NCBI GenBank assembly: GCA_963767475.1
Contig: CAVYEI010000002.1
Location: 1,794,490-1,858,489, forward strand
Source: WHSW01 sp963767475
Lineage (GTDB): Bacteria > Actinomycetota > Thermoleophilia > Solirubrobacterales > 70-9
Reading direction: 5' to 3'
DNA length: 64,000 bases
In this document: positions 44,303 through 52,142 of the stretch, in pieces
How the letters are laid out: the number at the start of each line of letters is the position of its first letter
Position numbering within the stretch: the first letter of the stretch is position 1
Made by a program: the position numbers and the translations under genes
The notes under the pieces: model-generated
What the model was told of the DNA's origin: nothing
Seen by the model: only the letters and a program-made list of their open reading frames with translations
Databases searched by the model: none

Positions 44303-45249
44303 TGGACTTCGGCGTCCACCTCCCGCTGATGCAGTTCGCAGGTGAGAGCCTGTCGCCCAGACGGCTCGAGGAAACCGTCGATGCGGCGCGGGACCGGGGC
44401 TTCGCGGCGGTCGCGGCCAACGACCACTTCATCTTCTCGACGCCGTGGCTCGACGGGCCGACGGCGCTGGCGAGCGTGATCGAGCGCAGCGGCGAGATGA
44501 CGCTCGCGACGACCGTCTCCCTTGCCGTGCTGCGGGGCCCGGTCGCGCTGGCAAAGACGCTGGCGGCGCTGGACATCCTCTCCGACGGTCGGCTGATCGC
44601 CGCCCTCGGGCCGGGCTCGTCTGCCCGCGACTACGACGCCCTCGGCATCCCCTTCGAGGAGCGGTGGCCGCGCTTCGAGGAGTCGATCGCGGCGGTGCGG
44701 GCGCTGCTCAACGGGGGAGCTCGGCCTGAGTCAGCCCGCTACTACCCCGTCGATTCGGATCTCGAGCTCCTGCCGGCTCCACGCCAGCAGGGCGGCGTGC
44801 CTCTGTGGATCGGAAGCTGGGGATCGAAGGCGGGGTTGCGGCGGGTCGCGAGGGCTGCAGACGGCTGGCTCGCCTCCGCGTACAACACGACTCCGCAGGG
44901 CTTTCGCGAGGCCGGCGAGCGGCTGGCGGGTGAGCTCGTTGACCGCGGCCGTGACGCGGAGGCCTTTCCGAACGCCCTGGCGACGATGTGGACCTGGGTG
45001 GCGAAGGATCGAGCGGAGGGCGATCGGGTGCTTCACGAGGTCCTCGCGCCGTTGCTGAATCGCGAGCCCGGCGAGCTGCGCGGTCAGGTCTGCGTTGGAC
45101 CCGCGGAGCACTGCGCGCAGCTGCTCTCCAGCTACGCCGCGGCCGGCTGCCAGCGGGTCTACTTCTGGCCGCTGGGCGACGAGCCGCGGCAGCTCGAGCT
45201 GCTTGCGAACGAGGTGTTTCCGCGGATCGAGGGTCCAGCCCCGCGCTAG
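44302..45249 (+). CDS. LLM-class F420-dependent oxidoreductase (second)
   Basis: 315 aa. MDFGVHLPLMQFAG, FAAVAANDHFIFSTPWLDGPTALASV, SDGRLIAALGPGSSARDY and GVPLWIGSWGSKAGLRRVARAADGWLASAY match the luciferase-like family. The C-terminal QRVYFWPLGDE is typical of F420-dependent members. Divergent from the broken MFS gene, with starts overlapping. Substrate unknown. Confidence 0.87.
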   Translation: MDFGVHLPLMQFAGESLSPRRLEETVDAARDRGFAAVAANDHFIFSTPWLDGPTALASVIERSGEMTLATTVSLAVLRGPVALAKTLAALDILSDGRLIAALGPGSSARDYDALGIPFEERWPRFEESIAAVRALLNGGARPESARYYPVDSDLELLPAPRQQGGVPLWIGSWGSKAGLRRVARAADGWLASAYNTTPQGFREAGERLAGELVDRGRDAEAFPNALATMWTWVAKDRAEGDRVLHEVLAPLLNREPGELRGQVCVGPAEHCAQLLSSYAAAGCQRVYFWPLGDEPRQLELLANEVFPRIEGPAPR

Positions 45250-45252
45250 GGT
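45247..45252 (+). promoter_or_regulatory. -10 box TAGGGT
   Basis: Ends 8 nt before ATG 45261; it lies at the stop codon of the LLM gene. Confidence 0.4.
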
Positions 45253-45260
45253 GTGAGCGG

Positions 45261-45911
45261 ATGAGGGGACGCACAGCAGCCATCGCGATCGCCGCCGTCG
45301 GCTGTTTGTTCGCGATGCCGAGCGCCGCCGGCGCCGCCGGCACGGGTGGCAGCGCGACGGCCTGTCCGGGCACGTTCACCGTGCTTCACAACGACCAGAT
45401 CGGCAACCTCTCGCTGCCCGCCGGCCGCTACGCGGTCACCGTGCAGACGCCCGTCAACCTCACCTGCGCCGACGCCTCGAAGCTGTTCGCCTCCTTCCTC
45501 CGTCTCCCCAGCGGCAACCTTCCCAACGGCTGGCGCGTGAACGCCAACCGCGCCCGCTTTGCCAACCGCAGCACGAACCAGGCCTTCTCGGTCCGCAAGT
45601 CCGGCTCCGGTGGTGGCGGAGGCGGCGGCGGTGGAGGGGGCGGAGGCGGCGGTGGTGGCGGCAGTGGCCGCCAGGCATGCCCGACCTTCCAGGTGCTTCA
45701 CAACGACCGCATCGGCTCGCTGCCGATCCCGGCCGGCAACTACGTGATCACGGTCAAGCGGATGAGCTGCCCAGCGGCGAGCGATCAGTTTCGCCAGTTC
45801 CTGCAGAAGCCGAGCGGCAACCTCGGCGGCGGCTGGCAGCTGAAGCCCCGCAAGGCCAAGTTCCGCAATCCGGGCACCGGCCAGAGCTTCCGGATCAAGC
45901 GCGCTTCCTAG
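45261..45911 (+). CDS. Secreted protein with two copies of one domain joined by a poly-Gly linker
   Basis: 216 aa. Signal peptide (AIAIAAVGCLFAMPSAAGA). Domain 1 (about 33-112) and domain 2 (about 136-214) repeat the pattern CP-x(1-2)-F-x-VLHND-x-IG-x-L-x-(L/I)PAG-x-Y-x-(V/I)TV...SGNL...GW. Each has Cys residues suited to a disulphide. Between them is an uninterrupted run of about 18 Gly. I know no name for the domain. The poly-Gly run is encoded by GGN repeats (about 45610-45662), a possible length-variable site. Confidence 0.75.
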   Translation: MRGRTAAIAIAAVGCLFAMPSAAGAAGTGGSATACPGTFTVLHNDQIGNLSLPAGRYAVTVQTPVNLTCADASKLFASFLRLPSGNLPNGWRVNANRARFANRSTNQAFSVRKSGSGGGGGGGGGGGGGGGGGGSGRQACPTFQVLHNDRIGSLPIPAGNYVITVKRMSCPAASDQFRQFLQKPSGNLGGGWQLKPRKAKFRNPGTGQSFRIKRAS

Positions 45912-45941
45912 CCCAGCGCGGGGCTGGCTAGCGGCCGGGCC

Positions 45942-46250
45942 CTAGGCCGAGCGAAGCACCGAGTCCAGCAGCCCGGGAAAGCGCGCCTCGAGGTCGTCGC
46001 GGCGGAGCCGGTTGATCCGCGCCGTGCCCTCGCGGGTCTGCTCGATCACGCCGCTCTCGCGCAGGACACGGAAGTGGTGGGTGGTGGTCGACTTGGTGAC
46101 CGGGAGCGCGATCTCGCCGCAGCGCCGCTCGCAGCCGTTGTCGGCGGCCAGCATGCGGACGATCTCGAGCCGGACCGGGTCGCTGAGGGCGTGCAGAACC
46201 TGGGTCAGCTCGAGGTCGGTGGCGGGGGGGTGTGTGAGCGTTCGACTCAT
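45942..46250 (-). CDS. ArsR-family winged-helix repressor
   Basis: 102 aa. HALSDPVRLEIVRMLA, followed by LPVTKSTTTHHFRVLRESGVIEQTREGT, is the ArsR fold with its recognition helix. The metal-site ELCVCDL is absent; Cys residues at GCERRCGE do not match known metal sites, so it may sense something else. ATG 46250 has TACAAT 9 nt upstream. It is divergent from a degraded oxidoreductase locus. Confidence 0.88.
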   Translation of the reverse strand: MSRTLTHPPATDLELTQVLHALSDPVRLEIVRMLAADNGCERRCGEIALPVTKSTTTHHFRVLRESGVIEQTREGTARINRLRRDDLEARFPGLLDSVLRSA

Positions 46251-46259
46251 GTTCGTTTG

Positions 46260-46265
46260 ATTGTA
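46260..46265 (-). promoter_or_regulatory. -10 box of the arsR-like gene
   Basis: TACAAT on the minus strand, 9 nt before ATG 46250; near-leaderless. Confidence 0.35.
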
Positions 46266-46286
46266 CGACGTTTCTCGGACGAGTCT

Positions 46287-46306
46287 AGTACGATGATCGA
46301 CGTACT
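46287..46306. promoter_or_regulatory. Inverted repeat, probable ArsR operator
   Basis: AGTACG-N8-CGTACT between the divergent arsR-like and downstream genes; a related GTACGACGT lies at 46263-46271 over the arsR -10 box. Confidence 0.5.
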
Positions 46307-46330
46307 TTCAACTAAAGGCAGGAACCCACC

Positions 46331-46441
46331 ATGGATCCCACCCCGGTCACACCCGCAGCCCCAGCCCCCCAACCGGTCAACTTCCGCCGCCTGGTCGTCT
46401 TCACCTCGCTCGCCGGGCAGCCGAAGCCGAAGACCGCCTGA
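46331..46441 (+). CDS. 36-aa peptide in the ArsR-controlled transcript
   Basis: ATG 46331 with AGGA 9 nt upstream. Pro/Ala-rich start, then FRRLVVFTSLAG and a Lys/Pro tail. It may be a real small protein or the shortened head of a former membrane gene. It ends 2 nt before the remnant oxidoreductase start. Confidence 0.4.
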   Translation: MDPTPVTPAAPAPQPVNFRRLVVFTSLAGQPKPKTA

Positions 46442-46443
46442 CA

Positions 46444-46600
46444 ATGCTTGCTCTGGTCGCCGACCGCGCCTCACCCTTGGGAATAACCCTGCGCGAGGTC
46501 ACCGACCCGAGCTCTGCCCCCACCACGCGTTGATCGAGGTGCGCGCCGCGTCGCTTTGAAGCGGCGAGGCGCGCAGCCTCGACCGGCGTCTCTGTCCCGC
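46444..46600 (+). pseudogene. N-terminal remnant of an MDR-family (zinc-type) NADPH oxidoreductase
   Basis: ATG 46444 opens MLALVADRASPLGITLREVTDPSSAP; after a frame change near 46530 it continues HHALIEVRAASL and, beyond a TGA, RGEARSL. This is the start of quinone-oxidoreductase-like proteins (usual pattern ALIEVRAASLNRGE). The remaining about 280 residues are missing, the sequence running straight into the convergent secreted-protein gene. ArsR-type genes are often divergent from such enzymes, which fits a deleted target gene. Confidence 0.6.
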
Positions 46601-46601
46601 C

Positions 46602-47348
46602 TCAGCGCCGCAGCTTCTTGCGCTTCAGCTCGACGGTGAGCTCCTTGAGAACGGCCCCGGTCTCGGTCGTGCCATCGGGGTGATTGTCGTCGAGCGGCAG
46701 CTCCACGCGGTCGGTGTCGCTGAGCCGCTTCGGCGTTCGCTTGAAAAGATCGGCGCGGGAGAACAGCGCAGGAAGGCCCATGCTCGGATCCACCACGTAC
46801 ACGAAGCATGCGTTGTAGATCTCGGTGTCCTCCGCGATCAGCTGGACGTAGGTGCTCGCATCGGGCTCCGACGTGCCCCCGATCTCGAGCGTCGCCGGGA
46901 GCGTCCGCTCGACCGAGCAGTCCACCGGAGAGAGCTCGTTGTAGCAGCCGGGGGTGACCTCGCCCGTGCCCGGATCCACGTAGTTGGTCTGCTGGTAGGT
47001 CGCCGTGTGCTTGATCGTCACCTCGCCCGGCACCTCGACCGCGGTGAAGTTGTGGGTGTACTCGGGCAGCGGGGACCAGGCCACCCGCGCGCGGCCGTGC
47101 GACTTGCTCGTGTGGGCATAGGCGGTCACCCGCTTGGTGCTGTGGAAGCTGATGCGCTGGGTCATCGTGAAGGCGCAGGATCCGTAGATCGACTGCGGAT
47201 AGACCACGTCGTGAGTGAACGAGTCGAGACCCTTGATCGAGAGCACCGAGAACTTCGCCGAGTCGCGGGCCTGGGCCTGCGGCGCGAGCGCGAGCAGGAG
47301 CGCCGCCAGCACGCCCACGATCGGGCCGGTCGCGGATCTCGGGTTCAT
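46602..47348 (-). CDS. Secreted protein of unknown family
   Basis: 248 aa. Signal peptide (GVLAALLLALAPQAQA). Beta-rich mature domain (FSVLSIKGLDSFTHDVVYP...KRVTAYAHTSK...VEVPGEVTIKHTATY), four Cys (GSCAF, PGCYN, VDCSV, NACF) and a basic C-terminus (ELKRKKLRR). This type of secreted protein with an N-terminal 'F-x-V-x-x-I-x-G' strand is common in Thermoleophilia, but I know no function. Confidence 0.7.
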   Translation of the reverse strand: MNPRSATGPIVGVLAALLLALAPQAQARDSAKFSVLSIKGLDSFTHDVVYPQSIYGSCAFTMTQRISFHSTKRVTAYAHTSKSHGRARVAWSPLPEYTHNFTAVEVPGEVTIKHTATYQQTNYVDPGTGEVTPGCYNELSPVDCSVERTLPATLEIGGTSEPDASTYVQLIAEDTEIYNACFVYVVDPSMGLPALFSRADLFKRTPKRLSDTDRVELPLDDNHPDGTTETGAVLKELTVELKRKKLRR

Positions 47349-47474
47349 CGTGGAGACTCCCTTCTCGCCCGGGTGCGCCTAATACAAAGTCCTGGAGCCG
47401 ACCCTAACCCGCCCCTCGAGTGAGCGCAAGCCCTCGGTGAATCGATTCGGACGTGACGAAGAAGGACCGGGCGG

Positions 47475-47987
47475 ATGAGCGCGGAAAGTCGCACCATGAG
47501 CCACCCCGAAGATCTGATCCAGGCATGCCAGTCGCGCCTCTCCCAGGAGGGAAGCGCCGACGAAGTCCTCGCCGCGGGCGCCTTTGCTCTTCAGGACAAC
47601 TACAAGGAGATCGCCGCGGCCGGGGCCGCGTCCTCCCTGCTTCCCGGCCACGACAGTCCCCTTCTCGCCGGGCTCGAGGGCGCGGGCGCGATCGAGGCCT
47701 CCCGCTACGCCAACGCTGCCGCGCACGGGGTCAGCGAGCGGATGATGGTCTGCGTGACCGAGAAGGAGATCTACGTCTTCGCTCTGCGCTCGCCGATGGG
47801 CAACGATCCCCAGGAGCTCCTCGCCTCCTTCGATCGCGCCGGCGCTGAGGTTGAGGTGAAGCGCTTCGGCCTGGCCAAGCGGTTGCACATCACCGAGGGC
47901 GATCAGAAGATGTTCCTGCAGGGATCGACCGCGCGGGTCTCGCCCGACGCCGGCGGCGACAAGGCAGTGCTCGAAGTCCTCGGGTAG
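47475..47987 (+). CDS. Cytosolic protein of unknown function (PH-like fold possible)
   Basis: 170 aa from ATG 47475 (ATG 47496 is the alternative). No signal peptide or membrane segment. Alternating strands VCVTEKEIYVFALRS and VEVKRFGLAKRLHITEGDQKMFLQG resemble a bacterial pleckstrin-homology-like fold, by pattern only. Stands alone between divergent and remnant genes. Confidence 0.6.
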   Translation: MSAESRTMSHPEDLIQACQSRLSQEGSADEVLAAGAFALQDNYKEIAAAGAASSLLPGHDSPLLAGLEGAGAIEASRYANAAAHGVSERMMVCVTEKEIYVFALRSPMGNDPQELLASFDRAGAEVEVKRFGLAKRLHITEGDQKMFLQGSTARVSPDAGGDKAVLEVLG

Positions 47988-47998
47988 GTCGGCCGAGA

Positions 47999-48421
47999 AT
48001 CGGCACGGGCAATCTCGCGCTCGGCCAAGGCGCCGGTTCGGCCATGAACGCGGGCTCCAACAACATCCTCCTCTCCAACCCTGGCGTCTCGGTCGAGTCG
48101 GGCACGATCCGGATCGGCTCGGGAACCCAGAACGCGGCATTCATCGCCGGAATCCAGGGCACGTCGGTTAGTGGAACGCCTCAGCAGGTCCTGATCGGCG
48201 CGAACGGCCAACTCGGGACGGCATCGGCGACTCCAACCGCGCTCGAGGCCACGGTCACGCAGCACACGGGCCAGATCAGTGACCTCACCGGTCAGGTCGA
48301 CGACCAGGCCACCGACCTCGCGGCGCTCGAGCCCACGGTCACGCAGCACAGCGGCCAGATCACGCAGCTGACCGGCCAGGACGCCACCCAGGACAATCGG
48401 CTCACGACGAATCCTGTATAG
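47999..48421 (+). pseudogene. 5'-truncated tail-fibre/endosialidase-type secreted protein gene
   Basis: The frame reads IGTGNLALGQGAGSA then MNAGSNNILLSNPG, the G-x-G-A-x-S-x-N-x-G-SNNI repeat of phage-tail-fibre-like and YadA-head-like proteins, then GIQGTSVSGTPQQVLIGANGQLG and coiled-coil heptads (THTGQISDLTGQVDDQ-like, twice). There is no signal peptide or N-terminal half: similarity begins 12 bp after the previous gene's stop. ATG 48044 is an internal Met. The 3' end is intact, with a stop at 48421. Confidence 0.55.
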
Positions 48422-48463
48422 CCCCTTCGCGCGACCTCGGGGCGTGCCGGCCGGCGCCGCGTT

Positions 48464-49120
48464 CTAAGTCCCGGCCTCGAAGGTCGCATCCTCGATGTTG
48501 GTGAACCCGAACGCACTCGCGCCCGCGAACGCCTGTGGGGCCACACTGCCGCCAGAGGAAATGGCGAGGTAGCCAACGCCCGATTGGACCGTCACCACGG
48601 GGTTCTTGCTGGTCGTCGGCCTGAACTCGGGTGGGAGCGTGAACGCAGTCATGGCCGTTCCCGACGTTCGCTCGATCCCGCCGATGAAGTGGACGACGTT
48701 GTAGGCGTCCTTCCAGACGGCCGGGGCGGCGAAACCTGCCTCCTGGGTCCAGCCGGTGCTCAGCGTGAGCGGGACGACGGTCTTCGCCAGCTCGGGGTTC
48801 GGATAGTCGCCGCTGAGCGCGCCACCTGCAACGCCGGTTGGCGCGGCCGTGTTGGCGCTCACCGCGGAATCGGCGGTGCTGGCGTGCTGCGCGTCGTCGG
48901 CGGTGGTCGCCTTGCCGGCAGTGGCGGCATGCTTGACCGTGAGCCCGGGCGCGGCCTTGGCGATCCGCTTGTTCGCGATCGACTTGACCTGCGATTTCGT
49001 GATCGCCGCCTTAGAAACGAGAGCGTCGGGCCCGGCGATCGCCGTTCCGGCGAGGGCGAGCGTGAGAGCGGCGGCGGCAACGACGAGGCCGGCCGACGGA
49101 CGCGAGCGCGTAGGGGTCAT
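48464..49120 (-). CDS. Secreted tail-fibre-like protein
   Basis: 218 aa. Signal peptide (LVVAAAALTLALAGTAIA), then an Ala/Lys-rich coiled region (ITKSQVKSIANKRIAKAAPG, KHAATAGKATTADDAQHAS), the LSGDYPNPELA motif seen in phage-tail-associated and actinobacterial surface proteins, and a beta-rich C-terminal domain. ATG 49120 has GAGAGG upstream. It faces the truncated tail-fibre-like gene tail to tail, so both may derive from one surface-fibre locus. Confidence 0.7.
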   Translation of the reverse strand: MTPTRSRPSAGLVVAAAALTLALAGTAIAGPDALVSKAAITKSQVKSIANKRIAKAAPGLTVKHAATAGKATTADDAQHASTADSAVSANTAAPTGVAGGALSGDYPNPELAKTVVPLTLSTGWTQEAGFAAPAVWKDAYNVVHFIGGIERTSGTAMTAFTLPPEFRPTTSKNPVVTVQSGVGYLAISSGGSVAPQAFAGASAFGFTNIEDATFEAGT

Positions 49121-49222
49121 TGGTGCGCCTCTCTGAGTAGCTGGGAAGCGCCGGCCTGACGTGCTGGACCTCCGCGAGTCGAGCCACCCTTTCCGATCCC
49201 GCCCCCGCTGTCAAGGCGTTAC

Positions 49223-49251
49223 CGATGGATTTCCGGCCCTCGCCGTATCTC
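49223..49251 (+). promoter_or_regulatory. Probable ECF-sigma promoter, copy 1
   Basis: 29-bp element with CGATGGATTTCCGG (-35-like) and CGCCGTATCTC (-10-like), ending 56 nt before ATG 49307. It matches the element at 50218-50246 at 28 of 29 positions. The sigma factor encoded in the same module (52139) is the natural reader. Confidence 0.65.
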
Positions 49252-49306
49252 TGCTGTCAGAGGGGCGATCTGCGTCCCGGAACAGACCGAGAACACAAGG
49301 AGTCAG

Positions 49307-50065
49307 ATGACCATGGACATGCCCCCGATCGTCTCGCCGCAGGAGTGGAAGGCCGAGCGCGAGGAGCTGCTCGTCGAGGAGAAGGAGCTGACCCACGCGC
49401 GCGACGCGCTGGCCGCCAAGCGGCGGCGGATGCCGCGGATGGCCGTCGAGAAGGACTACCGCTTCGAGGGCCCGAACGGGCCGGCGAGCCTGCTCGACCT
49501 GTTCGAGGGGCGCCGTCAGCTGATCCTCTACCGCTTCTTCTACGAGCCCGGCGTCCACGGCTGGCCCGACGGCGGCTGCCCCGGCTGCTCCTGGATCGCC
49601 GACCAGATCACCCACCCGGCGCATCTGAACGCCCGTGAGACGACGATCGCGCTGATCTCGCGCGCCCCGCAGGCCGACATCGAGCGCTGGAAGGCGCGGA
49701 TGGGCTGGGAGATCCTGCCGTGGTACACGCTCACCGACGACTTCGACGCCGACTTCGACGTCGGCGAGTGGCACGGCACCAACGTCTTCTATCGCGACGA
49801 CGACGATCGGATCTTCCGCACCTATTTCGTCGACGGTCGCGGCGACGAGGTGCTGGGCGGCATCTGGGGATACCTGGACATCACCCCGCTCGGGCGCCAG
49901 GAGGACTGGGAGGACTCGCCTGACGGCTATCCGCAGACCCCGGCCAACGTGTGGCTCAGGCGCCACGACGAGTACGACGCGCCGGCCGGCTCGGAGGCGG
50001 CCGCGGGGATGGCCGAGCAGGTCGAGCGCGGCCGGGCCGCCGGGCAGACGAAGAGCTCGGGCTGA
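49307..50065 (+). CDS. DUF899 thioredoxin-like protein
   Basis: 252 aa, the family's usual size. The thioredoxin-fold signature is visible: LILYRFFYEPGVHGWPDGGCPGCSWIADQ with a CPGC active-site-like pair, then RAPQADIERWKARMGW and NVFYRDDDDRIFRTYFVDGRG. Function in vivo is poorly known; predicted redox or peroxiredoxin-like. ATG 49307 (or 49313) is preceded by AAGGAG. The first gene after the duplicated promoter; its stop overlaps the 42-aa gene (TGATG). Confidence 0.88.
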   Translation: MTMDMPPIVSPQEWKAEREELLVEEKELTHARDALAAKRRRMPRMAVEKDYRFEGPNGPASLLDLFEGRRQLILYRFFYEPGVHGWPDGGCPGCSWIADQITHPAHLNARETTIALISRAPQADIERWKARMGWEILPWYTLTDDFDADFDVGEWHGTNVFYRDDDDRIFRTYFVDGRGDEVLGGIWGYLDITPLGRQEDWEDSPDGYPQTPANVWLRRHDEYDAPAGSEAAAGMAEQVERGRAAGQTKSSG

Positions 50066-50193
50066 TGATCGCCCACGTCGGGGGAGTCCCGGTAGAGGAG
50101 GCCCTGCTCCCGTTGGCGAGCGGGGCCGGCGCCGGGCTGATGCTGCTGGTGCGCGGCTGGGTTGCGTCGCGCCTGCGAGGAGGCGGCGAATGA
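50065..50193 (+). CDS. 42-aa small membrane-associated protein
   Basis: ATG 50065 overlaps the DUF899 stop. One hydrophobic helix (EEALLPLASGAGAGLMLLVRGWVA) and a basic tail (SRLRGGGE). Translational coupling supports a real gene. No family recognised. Confidence 0.5.
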   Translation: MIAHVGGVPVEEALLPLASGAGAGLMLLVRGWVASRLRGGGE

Positions 50194-50217
50194 TGACTGG
50201 GGACCCTCGACGACTAG

Positions 50218-50246
50218 CGATGGATTTCCGGGCCTCGCCGTATCTC
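50218..50246 (+). promoter_or_regulatory. Probable ECF-sigma promoter, copy 2
   Basis: Same 29-bp element as 49223-49251 with one mismatch (C to G at position 15), ending 45 nt before ATG 50292. It drives the MFS-VOC-sigma-MmcQ operon and so would make the sigma factor autoregulated. Confidence 0.65.
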
Positions 50247-50291
50247 AACTCATAAAGCGGCAGTTCAGCCGCCGAACGAGGAAGGCAGGTG

Positions 50292-51738
50292 ATGAGCTCG
50301 AGATCCACACAGACACGGCAAGACGACGGCGACCGCATGGGTGATCGCCCTGACCGCGATCGGCTCGCTGATGGCCGCCCTGGACACGCTGGTCGTGTCG
50401 ACGTCGCTGAGCACGATCCGGCTCGACCTGGGTGCCTCGATCGAGGATCTCGAGTGGACGGTGAACGCCTACAACCTGAGCTTCGCGGTCCTGCTGATCA
50501 CCGCCGCCGCGCTCGGCGACCGCTACGGACGCCGGTCCTTCTACGCGATCGGATTGGGACTGTTCGCCGTCGCCTCGGCGGCGGCCGCGCTGGCGCCCAG
50601 CGTCGGCTTCCTGGTCGCGGCCCGGGTACTCCAGGGGGCCGGCGCGGCGCTGCTGCTGACGCTGGGGCTGACGCTGCTGAGCGCCGCCTTCCCGCCCGAG
50701 AAGCGCGGGATGGCGATCGGCCTGTTCAGCGCGGTCACCGGAATCGCCGTCGCGGTCGGCCCGCTGGTCGGCGGCGCGATCACCGAGGGCATCGACTGGA
50801 CGTGGATCTTCTGGCTCAACGTGCCGATCGGCCTGGCCGCGATTCCGCTCGTGCTGAGGAAGGTCGAGGAGAGCTACGGCGGCGACGCCGGGCTCGACCT
50901 CCCGGGCCTCGGGCTGGTCAGCGCGGCCGGCTTCGCGATCGTCTGGGGGCTGGTGCGCGGGAACTCCGTCGGCTGGGGCAGCGTCGAGATCATCGGCGCG
51001 CTCGCCGGCGGCCTGGTTCTGGTGGCCGCGTTCATCGCCTGGGAGCTGCGGGCGGCGGAGCCGATGCTGCCGATGCGCTTCTTCCGCTCGCGCGCGTTCT
51101 CGGCCGGCAACGCGGCGATCTTCCTCACCCTCGCCTCGCTGTTCGGCGCGGTCTTCTTCTTCGCGCAGATGCTGCAGACCGCGCTTGGCTACGGACCGCT
51201 CGACGCCGGCCTGCGGCTGATGCCCTGGACGGCCACGTTCATCACCATCGCCCCGCTGGCCGGCAGCCTGGTGGACCGCTTCGGCGAGCGTCGGTTCATG
51301 GTCGCCGGGCTGTCCCTGCAGGCGCTGGGGCTGGGCTGGATCGCGCTGATCGCGGACTCCGGACTCACCTACTCGGAGTTCCTGGTTCCGTCGATCGTCG
51401 CCGGCGTCGGGGTCTCGATGGCGATCCCCGCCGCGCAGAACTCGGTGGTCGGCTCGTTCTCGCTCGAGGAGGTCGGCAAGGCCGCCGGCGCCAACAGCAT
51501 GATGCGCGAGCTCGGCGGCGTCTTCGGGGTCGCGGTGTCCGCCGCGGTCTTCGCCGGCGCCGGCAGCTTCGCCTCGCCCGACGCGTTCCTCGACGGGTTC
51601 GCGCCCGCGCTCGGCGTCCTGGCGGCGTTCTCGGCGCTTGGTGCGATCGTCGCCCTGGCGCTGCCCGGCCGCTCGCGGTCAGGCGAGGCCGCGCCCGCCG
51701 GTGCCGTGCCGGCGCTCGAGGGCGCGGGGGCGGGGTGA
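50292..51738 (+). CDS. DHA2-type MFS efflux transporter (possible frameshift after codon 15)
   Basis: 14-TM exporter: ALTAIGSLMAALDTLVVSTSLSTI, ALGDRYGRRSFYAIGL (motif A) and AARVLQGAGAALLLTLGLTLL. The strongest start, ATG 50292 behind AGGAAGGCAGG, encodes MSSRSTQTRQDDGDR and then needs a one-base shift near 50336 to enter the transporter frame; otherwise the protein must start at GTG 50341, which has no ribosome site. The first interpretation suits the usual cytoplasmic N-terminus. Followed by coupled VOC, sigma and MmcQ genes. Confidence 0.82.
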
Positions 51739-51743
51739 CCACA

Positions 51744-52142
51744 ATGGGGGAGACGATGACGCCACGCCAGTCCAGCCCGGTCGTCCATCTGGAGCTCCAT
51801 ACGGGTGACCTGCCGCAGGCCCGCGACCTCTACGCGGAGCTCTGCGGCTGGCGTCCGGAGTGGATCGAGACGCGGGCCGGCTCCTACCTCTCCCTGGAGC
51901 TCGGCGGCGGGCTCGGGGGCGGGATCGTCGAGTGCCCGGTCCGGGGCCCGGTCTGGCTGCCCTACGTCGAGGTCTCGGAGATCGCCGCAGCCACCGACCG
52001 GGCCCGCGAGCTCGGGGCGTCCGTCCTCCTGGAGCCGCGCGAGGGCCCGGCCGGGTGGCGAAGCGTCGTCCGCACACCGTGCGGCGGCGAGCTCGGCTTC
52101 TGGCAGCCCAAGGACCGGCATCCGTCCGCGGGGACGGCATGA
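51744..52142 (+). CDS. VOC-family (glyoxalase/bleomycin-resistance fold) protein
   Basis: 132 aa. Paired beta-alpha-beta modules: VVHLELHTGDLPQARDLYAELCGWRP and VWLPYVEVSEIAAATDRARELGASVLLEP, ending in GGELGFWQP. Metal ligand candidates are the early His and late Glu. This matches small VOC proteins often encoded beside SigG-type sigma factors. ATG 51744 (GTG 51735 possible). Overlaps the sigma-factor start (ATGA). Substrate unknown. Confidence 0.82.
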   Translation: MGETMTPRQSSPVVHLELHTGDLPQARDLYAELCGWRPEWIETRAGSYLSLELGGGLGGGIVECPVRGPVWLPYVEVSEIAAATDRARELGASVLLEPREGPAGWRSVVRTPCGGELGFWQPKDRHPSAGTA

